This document shows, one piece after another, positions 19,974-30,112 of a DNA stretch of 64,000 nucleotides. The position numbers and the translations under genes are program-made. Positions within the stretch are counted from its first letter, which is position 1; every line of letters begins with the position of its first letter. Origin of the DNA: Leclercia adecarboxylata (GTDB lineage Bacteria > Pseudomonadota > Gammaproteobacteria > Enterobacterales > Enterobacteriaceae); NCBI GenBank assembly GCA_002360945.1, contig DERO01000029.1, forward strand, positions 51,328-115,327, read 5' to 3'. Below the pieces are notes generated by a model. That model did not search any database. It was not told the origin of the DNA and was given only the letters and a program-made list of their open reading frames with translations.

Positions 19974-21983
19974 TCATTGAAAAAATTGCCATTGCAAAAC
20001 GCGGTGCTTCAGCCTCTGGCAATGTTCGCTGTCCAGTTGCGCCAGCGCCTGGCCCGTCTCGGTGCGTAAATGGCTCAGCAAGGCTTTGCGTCCGCTGAGA
20101 CCTAACTCGCGGCTCAGGGCGCTATCGTCCAGCCCCTTCTCCACTTTGCCCCGCAGTCCGGCCAGCGGCAGATCTGTCGCCGGGAGCAGCCGCGTCAGGC
20201 TGGGCATTGCCGCCGTTAAGGGACGGTGCGCAAAGGCAAACCCGGCCAGATCCAGCCAGTCATCATCATTAAGGGTAGCCTCACCTGTGGCCGCTACCGG
20301 GATCTTTTCACCGTTCCAGTGCTCGATCACCGGCGCATCACGGCACAGCCGCCGATGCTCACGCTGGCACAGCGCCTCTCCCGCCGCGCTGAGCGGCAGC
20401 ATCGCCATCGCCGTGTAGCAGCCGCTGCTGGCCTCGCGATGGCTGCCCATCCGCACCAGCACAAAGTCACATCCCTGCCAGAAGCGCCAGAGTTCGTCGG
20501 TGTAGCCGAAGCTGACGGAAAGGTAGTCGATATTGACCTGCTGGCGGGCACTGGCAACCAGCGCCCTGCCAATGCCTTCGCGCTGGCGGGCGGGATGGAC
20601 GGCAACGCGCGTCACCCGCCGGGCAGTAAGGGTGGCGGCCAGCGGGGAGCCGCCGTGAGCCGCCAGCGACTGCGCCACCAGATTGCCGCGCGGACGGCGG
20701 TAGCCCGCCCATACCGCCTGGCTGAGCGCCGGGCTCAGACCGCCCTCCTCCACCAGCCACAGTGCGCCGCAGACGGCATCGTCCGTACGGGCAACGGCAA
20801 AATGCTGCCCGGGGGCATCCATCATGCGCCGCAGATCAAGGGGTGAAGTCCGGTAGTGGGCGGCGCAGAGCAGTTTGTAGACCGCCGCCGGGGTTTCAGG
20901 GTTGCGGCTCCAGGCCTCCTGCTCCAGCGGTGTACAGACGATCTCCCCCTGCGGGAGGCGCTCGTCGGGTTCGTCATCAAACAGCAGCACCTCCGCGATG
21001 ATGTGCTCCAGCGGGCAGCCCGCCGCCCAGCGCACCGGCTCGCTGAGGGTGAAGTAACGCAGCCCGGCAAAACGGGCGCAGAATTTCAGCAGGAATCCTC
21101 TGCCGGTGCCCTCATAGCCCTGCACCGTAGTGGTCAGCAGCACCCGGGGGAAGCGCGTCACCAGCCGCGCCAGCAGCGGGCCGGGGATTGCCGCCGCCTC
21201 ATCAACGATTAGCCAGTCGGCGCGCTCGTCCGAAGCCACCAGCGCGTCAGGGGCCATAAAGTGATAGCGGTCGCCACCGAAGCGGGCAATGACCTCCGTC
21301 GCCGCTCTGGCGGGGGCCGTCACAATGGCGCGGCCTGCAATACGTTGCAGCAGCATGCCCGCCAGCGCCGACTTTCCGCGCCCGCGCGCGGCGGTCACGG
21401 CAGCGACGCCTGCGGGCATCGTTGTCAGTTGGTCGAGGATCGCTGCCTGCTCGCGCTGCGGCTCCCCGCTGGCAGGGTGCCAGTCGGGCGCAGATACAGT
21501 GCGCAGAAGGGGAACAGACGCGCCCTGCTGCCACTTTATGACCTGCGGATCCTGGGCGAGATGGCGGCAGAAATGTTCTATAAAGCGTGGCGTGGGGATC
21601 GGCTCTGGCCGGTCGCTCCAGCGCAGCGAATCCCGATCGGCTTGCTCCGGCCAAAGCGCCAGAGCGGGGGTGAGTAACACCAGTAGGCTCCCGGCCCGCA
21701 AGGTGCCGCCCACAGCCGCAAAGGCTGAGACATCGAAGCCGTGACGGGCATCGAAGATAGCGTGGAGAAACTCGCGGCCCAGGAGCTGGTTGAGCGCCTG
21801 GGGTGAACATGACGGGATCTGGGGGGCATCGTCGCCAATCCACAGCCAGTCGCCGGGACAGTCCTCTTTCAGCAGCAGCGCCTGCTGCTGCGTCCAGGTC
21901 TTGTCCCCACTCAGCACCAGCAGACGCCGGTGCCCTTCCCGCGCCAGTTGTTCAGGCAACCCTGATACATTCATCCCTGACAT
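19974..21983 (-). CDS. tmcA: tRNA(Met) cytidine acetyltransferase TmcA
   Basis: Makes N4-acetylcytidine at the wobble position of elongator tRNA-Met, using acetyl-CoA and ATP. The 669 residues are near the E. coli length (671). Order: N-terminal domain, RecA-like helicase module with Walker A (AARGRGKSALAG) and DEAA-type Walker B (LIVDEAAAIPGP), then a GNAT acetyltransferase domain (VAVHPARQREGIGRAL), then a C-terminal tRNA-binding tail. The start is uncertain: ATGs at 21983 and 21974 both lack a strong ribosome site. It starts 6 bases after the ypfJ stop, suggesting coupling. Confidence 0.94.
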   Translation of the reverse strand: MSGMNVSGLPEQLAREGHRRLLVLSGDKTWTQQQALLLKEDCPGDWLWIGDDAPQIPSCSPQALNQLLGREFLHAIFDARHGFDVSAFAAVGGTLRAGSLLVLLTPALALWPEQADRDSLRWSDRPEPIPTPRFIEHFCRHLAQDPQVIKWQQGASVPLLRTVSAPDWHPASGEPQREQAAILDQLTTMPAGVAAVTAARGRGKSALAGMLLQRIAGRAIVTAPARAATEVIARFGGDRYHFMAPDALVASDERADWLIVDEAAAIPGPLLARLVTRFPRVLLTTTVQGYEGTGRGFLLKFCARFAGLRYFTLSEPVRWAAGCPLEHIIAEVLLFDDEPDERLPQGEIVCTPLEQEAWSRNPETPAAVYKLLCAAHYRTSPLDLRRMMDAPGQHFAVARTDDAVCGALWLVEEGGLSPALSQAVWAGYRRPRGNLVAQSLAAHGGSPLAATLTARRVTRVAVHPARQREGIGRALVASARQQVNIDYLSVSFGYTDELWRFWQGCDFVLVRMGSHREASSGCYTAMAMLPLSAAGEALCQREHRRLCRDAPVIEHWNGEKIPVAATGEATLNDDDWLDLAGFAFAHRPLTAAMPSLTRLLPATDLPLAGLRGKVEKGLDDSALSRELGLSGRKALLSHLRTETGQALAQLDSEHCQRLKHRVLQWQFFQ

Positions 21984-21989
21984 TGAGAA

Positions 21990-22853
21990 TTACATGGCCT
22001 TACCGAAGGTGTTGCATTGTGCCGGATCGCCGCCGTCAAAACCTTTTTTGAACCAGCTATAACGCTGTTCCGAAGTCCCGTGCGTAAAGCTGTCCGGTAC
22101 GACGTGCCCCTGGCTTTGCTGTTGTAAACGGTCATCGCCAATGGCATTGGCAGCATTAAGGGCCTCTTCCAGATCGCCCGCTTCCAGCACCCCTTCCTGC
22201 TGCATATTGTGGCCCCAGACGCCGGCAAAGCAGTCGGCCTGCAGCTCCATACGCACCGACAGCGCATTGACCTCTTTCTCGCTGGCGTTCTGCTGCAGCT
22301 GACGCACTTTCGGCTCGATACCGAGCAGTTTCTGCACGTGATGGCCCACTTCATGGGCAATGACGTAGCCCTGGGCAAAGTCACCATCGGCGCCCAGCTT
22401 ACGTTTCATGTCATCGTAGAAGGAGAGATCGATATAGACGGTAGAATCGGCAGGACAGTAGAACGGCCCCATCACCGATTGCCCGGTCCCGCAGCCGGTA
22501 CGCGTGGCACCGCGGTACATCACCAGCTTAGGCTGCTGGTAGGTCCGGCCCATTTTATCGAACAGCTGGCCCCAGGTATCTTCCGTCGTGGCGAGGATCA
22601 CCGAGGTAAACTTCGCGGCTTCATCTTCGTTCGGGCTGATGGAGCGCGGCGACTGATACTGCTGCTGCATCGGCTGCCCGGTCAGCAACCCACTCAGATC
22701 GACGCCGTAGTAGCCTGCCACCACAACCACCAGCAGAATAATGATGCCGCCTTTTCCTCCCGGTAGCCGAAAACCCGGGCCGCCCATTGACGGGCCCCCG
22801 CTGCTACGTCTGTCATCCACATTGTCACTTTCACGACGCCCTTGCCAGCGCAT
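21990..22853 (-). CDS. ypfJ: Membrane-anchored zinc metalloprotease-like protein YpfJ
   Basis: Putative neutral zinc metallopeptidase of 287 residues, the E. coli length. A short cytoplasmic N-terminus ([16 protein letters not shown]) and a glycine-rich stretch lead into one transmembrane segment (about 37-50). A periplasmic domain follows, with HEVGH at 167-171 as the metal-binding motif and paired cysteines around residues 121-133. The ATG at 22853 has GAGG 5 bases upstream; the frame from 22928 has no such support. No substrate is known. It is in a pair with tmcA. Confidence 0.9.
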   Translation of the reverse strand: MRWQGRRESDNVDDRRSSGGPSMGGPGFRLPGGKGGIIILLVVVVAGYYGVDLSGLLTGQPMQQQYQSPRSISPNEDEAAKFTSVILATTEDTWGQLFDKMGRTYQQPKLVMYRGATRTGCGTGQSVMGPFYCPADSTVYIDLSFYDDMKRKLGADGDFAQGYVIAHEVGHHVQKLLGIEPKVRQLQQNASEKEVNALSVRMELQADCFAGVWGHNMQQEGVLEAGDLEEALNAANAIGDDRLQQQSQGHVVPDSFTHGTSEQRYSWFKKGFDGGDPAQCNTFGKAM

Positions 22854-22975
22854 AACCACCTCGAAAATATCATCATAATAATAAATATGATCGTAGGCGG
22901 TTCGGGGCAAGATTACCACTGCAAACAAGGGTGAGATGCCAGAGGAACGAGCGTTCCCCTGGCGATAAGGCGGGA

Positions 22976-23689
22976 TTAGTCGAGTTTAACGCCCAGACGG
23001 TGGGCAACGGCTTCGTACGCTTCGATCACGCCGCCCAGGCTTTGGCGAAAGCGGTCTTTGTCCATTTTATCCAGCGTCTCTTTATCCCACAGGCGGCTGC
23101 CGTCCGGTGAGAATTCATCACCCAGCACCACCTCACCTTTATACAATCCGAATTCCAGTTTGAAGTCGACCAGGATCAGGCCCGCGTCATCAAACAGCTT
23201 TTTCAGCACGTCGTTCGCTTTAAAAGTCAGCTCCTGCATGCGCGCCAGGTTCTCTTTGCTCACCCAACCAAAGGTTTCGCAGTAAGATTCGTTGACCATT
23301 GGATCGTGCATAGCGTCGTTTTTCAGGAACAGGTCGAACAGCGGCGGGCTGAGTTCGATGCCCTCTTCAATGCCCAGACGCTTCACCAGGGAGCCTGCGG
23401 CGCGGTTACGGACGACACATTCCACCGGTACCATATCCAGTTTTTTCACCAGACATTCGGTGTCGGACAGCAACGCTTCCATCTGCGTCGGGATACCCGC
23501 TTCTTCAAGCTTGCTCATAATGAAGTGGTTGAACTTGTTGTTCACCATCCCTTTACGATCGAACTGTTCAATGCGCGCGCCATCTCCTGCTGACGTATCA
23601 TTGCGGAACTCGAGCACCAACAGATCCGGGTTTTCCGTGCTGTATACGGTTTTCGCTTTGCCACGATACAACTCAGCTTGCTTCTGCAT
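22976..23689 (-). CDS. purC: Phosphoribosylaminoimidazole-succinocarboxamide synthase PurC
   Basis: ATP-dependent ligation of aspartate to CAIR in purine biosynthesis. 237 residues from the ATG at 23689, the E. coli length; AGGAG lies 8 bases before it. The alternative ATG at 23695 would be only 2 bases from the Shine-Dalgarno. Family motifs are RGKAKTVY (8-15), [18 protein letters not shown] and DFKLEFG. A PurR box lies upstream, and the bamC terminator separates purC from dapA-bamC. Confidence 0.97.
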   Translation of the reverse strand: MQKQAELYRGKAKTVYSTENPDLLVLEFRNDTSAGDGARIEQFDRKGMVNNKFNHFIMSKLEEAGIPTQMEALLSDTECLVKKLDMVPVECVVRNRAAGSLVKRLGIEEGIELSPPLFDLFLKNDAMHDPMVNESYCETFGWVSKENLARMQELTFKANDVLKKLFDDAGLILVDFKLEFGLYKGEVVLGDEFSPDGSRLWDKETLDKMDKDRFRQSLGGVIEAYEAVAHRLGVKLD

Positions 23690-23741
23690 CTTCATTACTC
23701 CTGGTGTGATGATTTTGGTTCAAAACTGGCGATATTATGCC

Positions 23742-23757
23742 ACGCACACGTTTGCGT
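23742..23757 (-). promoter_or_regulatory. PurR operator of purC
   Basis: On the minus strand ACGCAAACGTGTGCGT matches the PurR consensus (ACGCAAACGTTTGCGT) at 15 of 16 positions. It lies about 53 bp upstream of the purC start, where PurR with hypoxanthine or guanine would block the promoter. Confidence 0.9.
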
Positions 23758-23767
23758 AGCACGAAAA

Positions 23768-23793
23768 TAAAAAGGGCTGGATTAACCAGCCCT
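23768..23793 (-). terminator. Terminator after bamC
   Basis: Stem AGGGCTGG / CCAGCCCT (23773-23780 and 23786-23793) with a 5-base loop, followed on the minus strand by TTTTTATTTT. It lies 6 bases past the bamC stop and ends the dapA-bamC transcript before purC. Confidence 0.85.
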
Positions 23794-23798
23794 CAAAT

Positions 23799-24833
23799 TT
23801 ATTTGCTGAATGCCGCCTGGAAGACAGCGACCAGCGCATCGTTCTGCGACTGGGTCAGCGTATGACCTTTCGGATCGATAAACTGCAGGCTGCTACGGTT
23901 GTCCAGATCGCCGACCTGAAGCTTGTAGTCGCCGGAAGCCAGACCCGGATCGCGTGCGCCCAGCTCTTCCCAGTTGCTGTCAGACAGCGGTTTATAGGTC
24001 ACCGCCATGCTGCCGGTTGAGCGAGTGCTGTCGGTCACTTTCATGCCCACGCGCTCAAGGGTGGCAGGCAGACGCTGCCAGACCTGGTTAAACGGACCAC
24101 GTACGACCAGCATTGGCAGACCGGTTTCATCGGCAGCGCTCTGCACGTCGAAGGTTGCGCCATTGCGGCTCTGGGCAGCATTGGCAGCATCGGTTGCGTT
24201 TTTGTCGAGACCCGCCGCGATGGTGTTAAGCATCTCGGTGCTGTAGCGCTGCAGGGAAGCCGCATCTGAGACCGGCTTGCCCGCCTGCTCCAGGTTCAGC
24301 AGCTTAACCACGACCGCCTGCTGATAACCCTGAGGTTTAACAGAGACTTGATAACGTCCACGGTACTGTTGATCTTCATCCAGACGGGTCCATTCGATCC
24401 AGTCTGTCGACAGCGTCTGGCTGGCGTCGTCGCGTTGCGTGATGGTATAGTTTTTCGACTGGATCACGCTGACCACCTGCGGCCACAGCGTGGCATTACG
24501 CGCACTCTCAACCTGCAGGGTCGCGGTATCGCCGGTGAACTGAGTACGCGCCCCGCTCACCAGTGCCAGTGGCTGTGCCGGTGGACGGATATCAAGCGCT
24601 TTGCCTACCGCGCCGCTCCCGTTGGTGACCGGAATGTTGTAGTCGCCATTCTGAATCGGCAGGATCATGCCAGCGGGCGCATGAAGTTCAGCAAGCGGCG
24701 CAGCATCCAGATAGGATTCATCACCGCTTACCTGGCGCTTGTAGCGTGAATCTGAGCTACAGGCTGCGAGCAGCATAACAAGCGAAACACCCGCAACCTT
24801 CACCAGGCGCGACTTCTGTACTGAGTAAGCCAT
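23799..24833 (-). CDS. bamC: Outer-membrane assembly lipoprotein BamC
   Basis: Lipoprotein subunit of the BAM complex that inserts beta-barrel proteins into the outer membrane. 344 residues as in E. coli. The signal ends in the lipobox LLAAC, with lipidated C25. A long unstructured N-terminal segment ([22 protein letters not shown]), which contacts BamD, leads into two helix-grip domains. The ATG at 24833 is the family start; an extra in-frame ATG at 24836 is adjacent. It follows dapA closely and shares its transcript. Confidence 0.95.
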   Translation of the reverse strand: MAYSVQKSRLVKVAGVSLVMLLAACSSDSRYKRQVSGDESYLDAAPLAELHAPAGMILPIQNGDYNIPVTNGSGAVGKALDIRPPAQPLALVSGARTQFTGDTATLQVESARNATLWPQVVSVIQSKNYTITQRDDASQTLSTDWIEWTRLDEDQQYRGRYQVSVKPQGYQQAVVVKLLNLEQAGKPVSDAASLQRYSTEMLNTIAAGLDKNATDAANAAQSRNGATFDVQSAADETGLPMLVVRGPFNQVWQRLPATLERVGMKVTDSTRSTGSMAVTYKPLSDSNWEELGARDPGLASGDYKLQVGDLDNRSSLQFIDPKGHTLTQSQNDALVAVFQAAFSK

Positions 24834-24849
24834 CAAATCTCCCTAAACT

Positions 24850-25728
24850 TTACAGCAGACCGGCATGCTTCAGCGCGCTGGTGACCGTTTCGCGACCGTG
24901 GTCGGTAATCGGGGTCATCGGCAGACGCAGCGTATCGGTCGCTACAAGTCCCAACTCCTTACATGCCCATTTCACTGGGATCGGATTGGGTTCGACAAAT
25001 AATTTGTTGTGCAGCGGCATCAGACGCTGGTTAATCACGCGTGCTTCCTGATAATGACCGGCAGCAGCCAGTTTACACATTTCAGCCATATCGCGGGCTG
25101 CAACGTTGGAGGTCACGGAAATCACACCGTGGCCGCCGAGCTGCATGAAGTCCAGCGAGGTCGCATCATCACCGCTCAGCAGAATAAAGTCGTCTGAAAC
25201 CAGCTCTTTGATCTGATGAACACGGCTTAAGTTCCCGGTCGCCTCTTTAATACCGATAATATTTTTTACTTTCGCGAGACGGCCAACCGTTTCTGGCAGC
25301 ATATCGCAGCCAGTGCGCGACGGCACATTATACAGGATTTGCGGCAAGTCAGTATGTTCAGCGATGGCTTTGAAATGCTGGAACAGACCTTCCTGGGTCG
25401 GACGGTTGTAGTACGGTGTTACCGTCAGGCAACCCACGACGCCGCTGTCGTTGAAACGCTGGGTCAGGCTGATGGCTTCCGCGGTCGCATTGGCGCCCGT
25501 ACCGGCGATAACCGGGATACGCCCGTCCGCCAGTTCGAGGGTCATCATGACCACTTCACCATGCTCTTCATGGCTCAGCGTAGCAGATTCACCGGTAGTC
25601 CCTACCGAAACAATCGCCGAGGTTCCGCTGGCGACATGATAATCAATCAGTTTCTTCAGGCTTGACCGGCAGACATTACCTTTCTCATCCATCGGTGTAA
25701 CAAGCGCGACAATACTTCCCGTGAACAT
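24850..25728 (-). CDS. dapA: 4-hydroxy-tetrahydrodipicolinate synthase DapA
   Basis: Condenses pyruvate with aspartate semialdehyde, the committed step towards diaminopimelate and lysine. A 292-residue TIM barrel matching E. coli. Schiff-base K161 is visible in [10 protein letters not shown], with the GTTGES loop (43-48) and YNVPSRTG containing the catalytic tyrosine. Shine-Dalgarno AGAGGA precedes the ATG. It heads the dapA-bamC operon and is divergent from gcvR. Confidence 0.97.
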   Translation of the reverse strand: MFTGSIVALVTPMDEKGNVCRSSLKKLIDYHVASGTSAIVSVGTTGESATLSHEEHGEVVMMTLELADGRIPVIAGTGANATAEAISLTQRFNDSGVVGCLTVTPYYNRPTQEGLFQHFKAIAEHTDLPQILYNVPSRTGCDMLPETVGRLAKVKNIIGIKEATGNLSRVHQIKELVSDDFILLSGDDATSLDFMQLGGHGVISVTSNVAARDMAEMCKLAAAGHYQEARVINQRLMPLHNKLFVEPNPIPVKWACKELGLVATDTLRLPMTPITDHGRETVTSALKHAGLL

Positions 25729-25873
25729 GGGCCATCCTCTGTGCGTACAAGATTCTCAATGGTACGTTTGGTGCTGTAATAAAAGCAAGGGACATGAGGC
25801 CTCCAGGTTATTGTATGCCGGTTTTTTTTATGCTTTCCTTAGAAAGACTAAACCACGCAAAGGAAGAACAGGT

Positions 25874-26443
25874 TTGACAACCTCATCACAACATTACCTG
25901 GTTATCACTGCGCTGGGTGCCGACAGGCCGGGGATCGTAAACACCATCACTCGCCACGTCAGTAGCTGCGGCTGCAATATTGAAGACAGCCGCCTGGCGA
26001 TGCTGGGCGAAGAGTTCACCTTCATCATGCTGCTTTCCGGGTCGTGGAATGCGATCACCTTAATTGAATCGACCCTGCCGTTAAAAGGCGCAGAGCTGGA
26101 TCTGCTGATCGTGATGAAGCGCACCACCGCGCGTCCGCAACCGGCCCTGCCGGCCACCGTCTGGGTCCAGGTGGAAGTGACTGACTCCCCGCACTTAATC
26201 GAACGCTTTACCGCCCTGTTTGATAGCCATCAGATGAATATTGCCGAGCTGGTCTCCCGTACCCAGCCGGGTGAAAGCGACACTATCCCTAAACTGTTTA
26301 TCCAAATCACCGCGCACTGCCCGGCCTCTCAGGATGCGTCAAATATCGAGCAAGCGTTCAAAGCCCTCTGTACAGAATTAAATGCGCAAGGCAGTATAAA
26401 CGTCGTCAATTATTCCCAGCATGAACAAGACGGAGTTGAGTAA
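25874..26443 (+). CDS. gcvR: Glycine cleavage system transcriptional repressor GcvR
   Basis: Two-ACT-domain protein that binds GcvA and glycine and holds gcvTHP repressed when glycine is low. The start is TTG at 25874, with AGGAAG 7 bases upstream. It yields MTTSSQHYLVITALGADRPG and 189 residues, the known N-terminus of the family. The frame is open further upstream to 25721, but that part overlaps dapA and its promoter. ACT1 spans about 8-80, ACT2 about 92-175. Its stop overlaps the bcp start (TAATG), so the pair is coupled. Confidence 0.94.
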   Translation: MTTSSQHYLVITALGADRPGIVNTITRHVSSCGCNIEDSRLAMLGEEFTFIMLLSGSWNAITLIESTLPLKGAELDLLIVMKRTTARPQPALPATVWVQVEVTDSPHLIERFTALFDSHQMNIAELVSRTQPGESDTIPKLFIQITAHCPASQDASNIEQAFKALCTELNAQGSINVVNYSQHEQDGVE

Positions 26444-26913
26444 TGAATCCACTGAAAGCCGGTGACATCGCACCGAAATTTAGCTTGCCCGATCAAGACG
26501 GTGAGCAAGTAAATTTAACCGACTTCCAGGGACAGCGTGTTCTGGTCTATTTCTACCCGAAAGCCATGACGCCAGGCTGTACCGTACAAGCGTGCGGTCT
26601 ACGCGACAACATGGACGAGTTGAAAAATGCCGGCGTAGAAGTGCTGGGTATCAGTACCGATAAGCCTGAAAAGCTGTCTCGTTTTGCCGAAAAAGAGCTA
26701 CTGAACTTCACGCTGCTCTCCGACGAAGACCATCAGGTCTGTAACGAGTTTGGCATCTGGGGCGAGAAAACCTTTATGGGCAAAACCTACGACGGTATCC
26801 ACCGCATCAGTTTCCTGATCGATGCCGAGGGTAAGGTTGAACATGTGTTTGATGACTTCAAAACCAGCAATCACCACGACGTGGTATTGAACTGGGTGAA
26901 AGAGAACGCCTGA
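26443..26913 (+). CDS. bcp: Thiol peroxidase Bcp (peroxiredoxin Q)
   Basis: Thioredoxin-dependent peroxidase reducing hydrogen peroxide and organic peroxides in the cytosol. 156 residues as in E. coli. The peroxidatic C46 lies in TPGCTVQAC, with the resolving C51 five residues on, the Bcp arrangement. Start overlaps the gcvR stop. A bidirectional terminator follows at 26925. Confidence 0.96.
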   Translation: MNPLKAGDIAPKFSLPDQDGEQVNLTDFQGQRVLVYFYPKAMTPGCTVQACGLRDNMDELKNAGVEVLGISTDKPEKLSRFAEKELLNFTLLSDEDHQVCNEFGIWGEKTFMGKTYDGIHRISFLIDAEGKVEHVFDDFKTSNHHDVVLNWVKENA

Positions 26914-26924
26914 AGGTAAAGACA

Positions 26925-26950
26925 AAACGGCAACCTGAGTTGCCGTTTTT
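26925..26950. terminator. Bidirectional terminator between bcp and perM
   Basis: Stem AAACGGCAAC / GTTGCCGTTT (26925-26934 and 26939-26948) with loop CTGA and T run. It serves bcp on the plus strand and, through its complementary A-rich flank, perM on the minus strand. The stem sequence nearly repeats that of the tktB/ypfG terminator at 7443. Confidence 0.85.
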
Positions 26951-26959
26951 AGCAAAAAA

Positions 26960-28021
26960 CTACTCCTCAACCGCCGGCACATCCGGCCAGGCATGCACCA
27001 CCGCTTTAATCAGCGTTGCCAGTGGGATGGCAAAGAACACGCCCCAGAATCCCCATAATCCGCCAAAAATCACCACCGACAGAATAATGACGATCGGGTG
27101 CAGGTTCACTGCTTCCGAGAACAGTACCGGCACCAGCAGGTTGCCGTCCAGCCCCTGAATAATCAGGTAGACTGCGAAACAGCTCCAGAACTCGGTGCCC
27201 AGACCAAACTGGAACAGCGCCACGCACACCACCGGAATGGTAACCACAAAGGCCCCGATGTAGGGGATCAGCACCGAGAAGCCCACCAGCACAGCCAGCA
27301 GCAGCGAATAGTTCAGACCGAATATAAAGAAACCGATCCAGGTCGCAATGCCAACGACGATCATCTCCAGCACTTTGCCGCGGATATAGTTGGTGATCTG
27401 CTGATTCATCTCCTTCCACACCTGCCCTGCCAGACCACGGTTACGCGGCAGCACGCGACGCACCGCGTTCAGCATCTGCTCTTTGTCTTTCACCAGGAAG
27501 AAGACCATCAGCGGCACCAGCACCAGATAGACCGCCAGCGTCAGCAGGCCCACCAGCGACGCAAGGGAGAATTTCACCACCGTATCCCCCATCGTCATAA
27601 TACGGGTACGCATGTTTTCAGCCATCGCATCAATAATGCCCGCATCCATCAGGGCGGGATAACGGCGCGGCAGAGTGGCGGCAAAATCCGAGAGCTTGGT
27701 GAGCATGCCGGGCATATCGCGAATCAGGTAGATCCCCTGCTGCCAGGCGATCGGCAGCACCACAAAGGACATCACCAGCAGGATACCGACAAAGAAGACC
27801 AGCACGATGATGCTGGCCCAGCGGCGGGAACAGCCGATATTTTCCAGGCGGACCGTCGGCCACTCCAGCAGATAGGCGAGCACAATCGCTACCAGCAGCG
27901 GGGCCAGCAGCCCGCTAAAGAAGAAGAGGATGCCGAATCCGGCAACCAGAATAACCAGTAAAGCAATGGCCTCGGGATCGCTAAAGCGTCGGCGGTACCA
28001 CTGCATTAATAACTCGAGCAT
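26960..28021 (-). CDS. perM: AI-2E-family membrane protein PerM
   Basis: Polytopic inner-membrane protein of the PerM/AI-2E transporter family (353 residues, same as E. coli). About eight hydrophobic segments are visible, with two near the N-terminus (ALLVILVAGFGILFFF, LLVAIVLAYLLEW) and the signature GFSVLIPYIGAFVVTIPV and FGGLWGFWGVFFAIPLATL. The transported substrate is not established. It is convergent with bcp and divergent from bepA. Confidence 0.93.
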   Translation of the reverse strand: MLELLMQWYRRRFSDPEAIALLVILVAGFGILFFFSGLLAPLLVAIVLAYLLEWPTVRLENIGCSRRWASIIVLVFFVGILLVMSFVVLPIAWQQGIYLIRDMPGMLTKLSDFAATLPRRYPALMDAGIIDAMAENMRTRIMTMGDTVVKFSLASLVGLLTLAVYLVLVPLMVFFLVKDKEQMLNAVRRVLPRNRGLAGQVWKEMNQQITNYIRGKVLEMIVVGIATWIGFFIFGLNYSLLLAVLVGFSVLIPYIGAFVVTIPVVCVALFQFGLGTEFWSCFAVYLIIQGLDGNLLVPVLFSEAVNLHPIVIILSVVIFGGLWGFWGVFFAIPLATLIKAVVHAWPDVPAVEE

Positions 28022-28186
28022 GCAACCCTTCCCTGAAGATGATGGCTGGACGTAAAGGGTGAATTGTATCGGAGAGTCAATGAAAAGACTTTCGCTTTTT
28101 CTGGCTCTGTCACAAAACGCAAAAGCCTGAAAAGAGGGATTTTCTTATCGCTCTGACGCGGCTACACTCGCAGAGCAGCCGCAGAT

Positions 28187-28213
28187 GAACGATATGCGGG
28201 TTATTCGGTCAAA
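28187..28213 (+). promoter_or_regulatory. Sigma-E-like promoter of bepA
   Basis: GAAC (28187-28190) and TCAAA (28209-28213) are separated by 18 bases, the spacing between the AAC core and the -10 of sigma-E promoters (GGAACTT-N16-TCTRA). It lies 30 bp upstream of the bepA ATG. bepA (yfgC) belongs to the sigma-E envelope stress regulon in E. coli. Read by eye. Confidence 0.5.
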
Positions 28214-28243
28214 TTAGCACACCTACCAGACAGGACAGAAGTT

Positions 28244-29707
28244 ATGTTCAGGCAGTTGAAAAAAACGTTGGTTGCGACGCTCATCGCTGCGCTGACCGCC
28301 GGCCAGATGATGCCAGCGTTCGCTGACTCGGCAGAATCATTGCCTGACATGGGCACCTCGGCAGGCAGCACGCTCTCCATTGGTCAGGAGATGCAAATGG
28401 GCGACTACTATGTGCGCCAGCTGCGCGGCAGTGCGCCGCTGATTAACGATCCGCTGCTGGTGCAGTACATCAATTCCCTGGGGATGCGTCTGGTCTCCCA
28501 TGCGGATTCGGTGAAGACCCCTTTCCACTTCTTTTTAATCAATAACGATGAGATCAACGCCTTCGCCTTCTTCGGCGGCAATGTGGTGTTGCACTCGGCG
28601 TTATTCCGCTATGCCGATAACGAAAGCCAGCTGGCGTCGGTCATGGCGCACGAAATTTCCCACGTCACCCAGCGCCATCTGGCGCGCGCGATGGAAGATC
28701 AGAAGCGCAGCGCTCCGCTGACCTGGGTGGGTGCCCTGGGCTCCATTCTGCTGGCGATGGCCAGTCCGCAGGCGGGTATGGCGGCGCTGACCGGTACGCT
28801 GGCGGGCACGCGCCAGGGGATGATCAGCTTTACCCAGCAGAACGAACAGGAAGCCGACCGCATCGGGATTCAGGTGCTGCAACGCTCCGGGTTCGACCCA
28901 CAGGCGATGCCGGGCTTCCTCGAAAAATTACTCGACCAGGCGCGCTACTCCTCCCGTCCGCCGGAAATTCTGCTGACGCACCCGCTGCCGGAAAGCCGTC
29001 TTTCGGATGCCCGTAACCGCGCTAACCAGATGCGTCCGGTGGTGGTCCAGTCCTCGGAAGATTTCTACATGGCGAAGGTCAGAAGCCTCGGCATGTACAA
29101 TTCCGGGCGTAACCAGCTGACCAACGATCTGCTGGACGCGCTGGCGAAAGGCAACGTGCGTGAACAGCGGGCGGCCCAGTATGGCCGGGCGTTACAGGCG
29201 ATGGAGGCCAGCAACTATGACGAGGCCCGCAAGAACCTGCAGCCGCTGCTGACCGCCGAGTCGAACAACGCCTGGTATCTCGATCTGGCCACCGACATCG
29301 ATTTAGGCCAGAAAAAAGGTCAGGATGCGATCAACCGTCTGAAAGGTGCCCGGGAATTGCGCACCAATCCGGTTCTGCAACTTAACCTGGCGAATGCTTA
29401 CTTACAGGCAGGACAGCCGCAGGAAGCCGCCCCCATTCTCAACCGCTACACCTTCAATAATAAAGATGACCCTAACGGCTGGGATCTGCTGGCCCAGGTG
29501 GAATCCGCGCTTGGCCATCGCGATCAGGAGCTGGCGGCCCGCGCCGAAGGCTATGCCCTGGCCGGACGTCTGGACCAGGCCATCTCCCTGCTGAGCAGCG
29601 CCAGCTCGCAGGTGAAACTCGGCAGCCTGCAACAGGCCCGTTACGATGCCCGTATCGATCAGCTGCGCCAGCTGCAGCAGCGCTACCGTCCGTATGAAAA
29701 GATGTAA
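28244..29707 (+). CDS. bepA: Periplasmic protease and chaperone BepA
   Basis: M48 metallopeptidase that assists LptD maturation and degrades stalled outer-membrane proteins. 487 residues as in E. coli. Signal peptide ends AFA near residue 27. The HEISH zinc motif is at 136-140, and a later EQEADRIG supplies the third ligand. A C-terminal TPR region from about residue 310 ([24 protein letters not shown] repeats) contacts the BAM complex. Shine-Dalgarno AGGACAG. yfgD follows after 10 bases. Confidence 0.95.
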   Translation: MFRQLKKTLVATLIAALTAGQMMPAFADSAESLPDMGTSAGSTLSIGQEMQMGDYYVRQLRGSAPLINDPLLVQYINSLGMRLVSHADSVKTPFHFFLINNDEINAFAFFGGNVVLHSALFRYADNESQLASVMAHEISHVTQRHLARAMEDQKRSAPLTWVGALGSILLAMASPQAGMAALTGTLAGTRQGMISFTQQNEQEADRIGIQVLQRSGFDPQAMPGFLEKLLDQARYSSRPPEILLTHPLPESRLSDARNRANQMRPVVVQSSEDFYMAKVRSLGMYNSGRNQLTNDLLDALAKGNVREQRAAQYGRALQAMEASNYDEARKNLQPLLTAESNNAWYLDLATDIDLGQKKGQDAINRLKGARELRTNPVLQLNLANAYLQAGQPQEAAPILNRYTFNNKDDPNGWDLLAQVESALGHRDQELAARAEGYALAGRLDQAISLLSSASSQVKLGSLQQARYDARIDQLRQLQQRYRPYEKM

Positions 29708-29717
29708 AGGAGAAAAG

Positions 29718-30077
29718 ATGTCTGACGCGGTTACGATCTACCACAACCCTCGCTGCTCAAAGAGCCGGGAAACCCTGACCCTGCTGAAATCCAACGGCAT
29801 TGAGCCGCAGGTGGTGCTTTATCTGGAGACGCCGCCGGACGCGGATACCCTTCGCACGCTACTAAGCCAGCTGGGAATGTCCAGCGCCAGAGCGTTAATG
29901 CGCCAGAAAGAGGAGCTTTACAAAGAGTTGGGGCTGGCTGACAGCGCGCTCGGTGAAGAGGCGCTGATTCAGGCGATGGTGGATAATCCGAAGCTGATCG
30001 AGCGCCCGATTGTGGTGGCTAACGGCAAAGCGCGAATTGGCCGTCCGCCTGAACAGGTGCTGGAGATTGTGAAGTAA
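29718..30077 (+). CDS. yfgD: ArsC-family oxidoreductase YfgD
   Basis: Arsenate reductase-like thioredoxin-fold protein, 119 residues. The motif YHNPRCSKSRETL carries C13, the position of the catalytic cysteine of ArsC, and the C-terminal RPIVVANGKARIGRPPE is typical of the family. The ATG at 29718 follows AAGGAG by 5 bases; the longer open frame overlaps bepA. Arsenate reduction has not been shown for YfgD and no ars genes are nearby, so the substrate is open. Confidence 0.92.
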   Translation: MSDAVTIYHNPRCSKSRETLTLLKSNGIEPQVVLYLETPPDADTLRTLLSQLGMSSARALMRQKEELYKELGLADSALGEEALIQAMVDNPKLIERPIVVANGKARIGRPPEQVLEIVK

Positions 30078-30112
30078 GCATGAAATGGCCCGGTAGCCTA
30101 CTTTCGCCGGGC

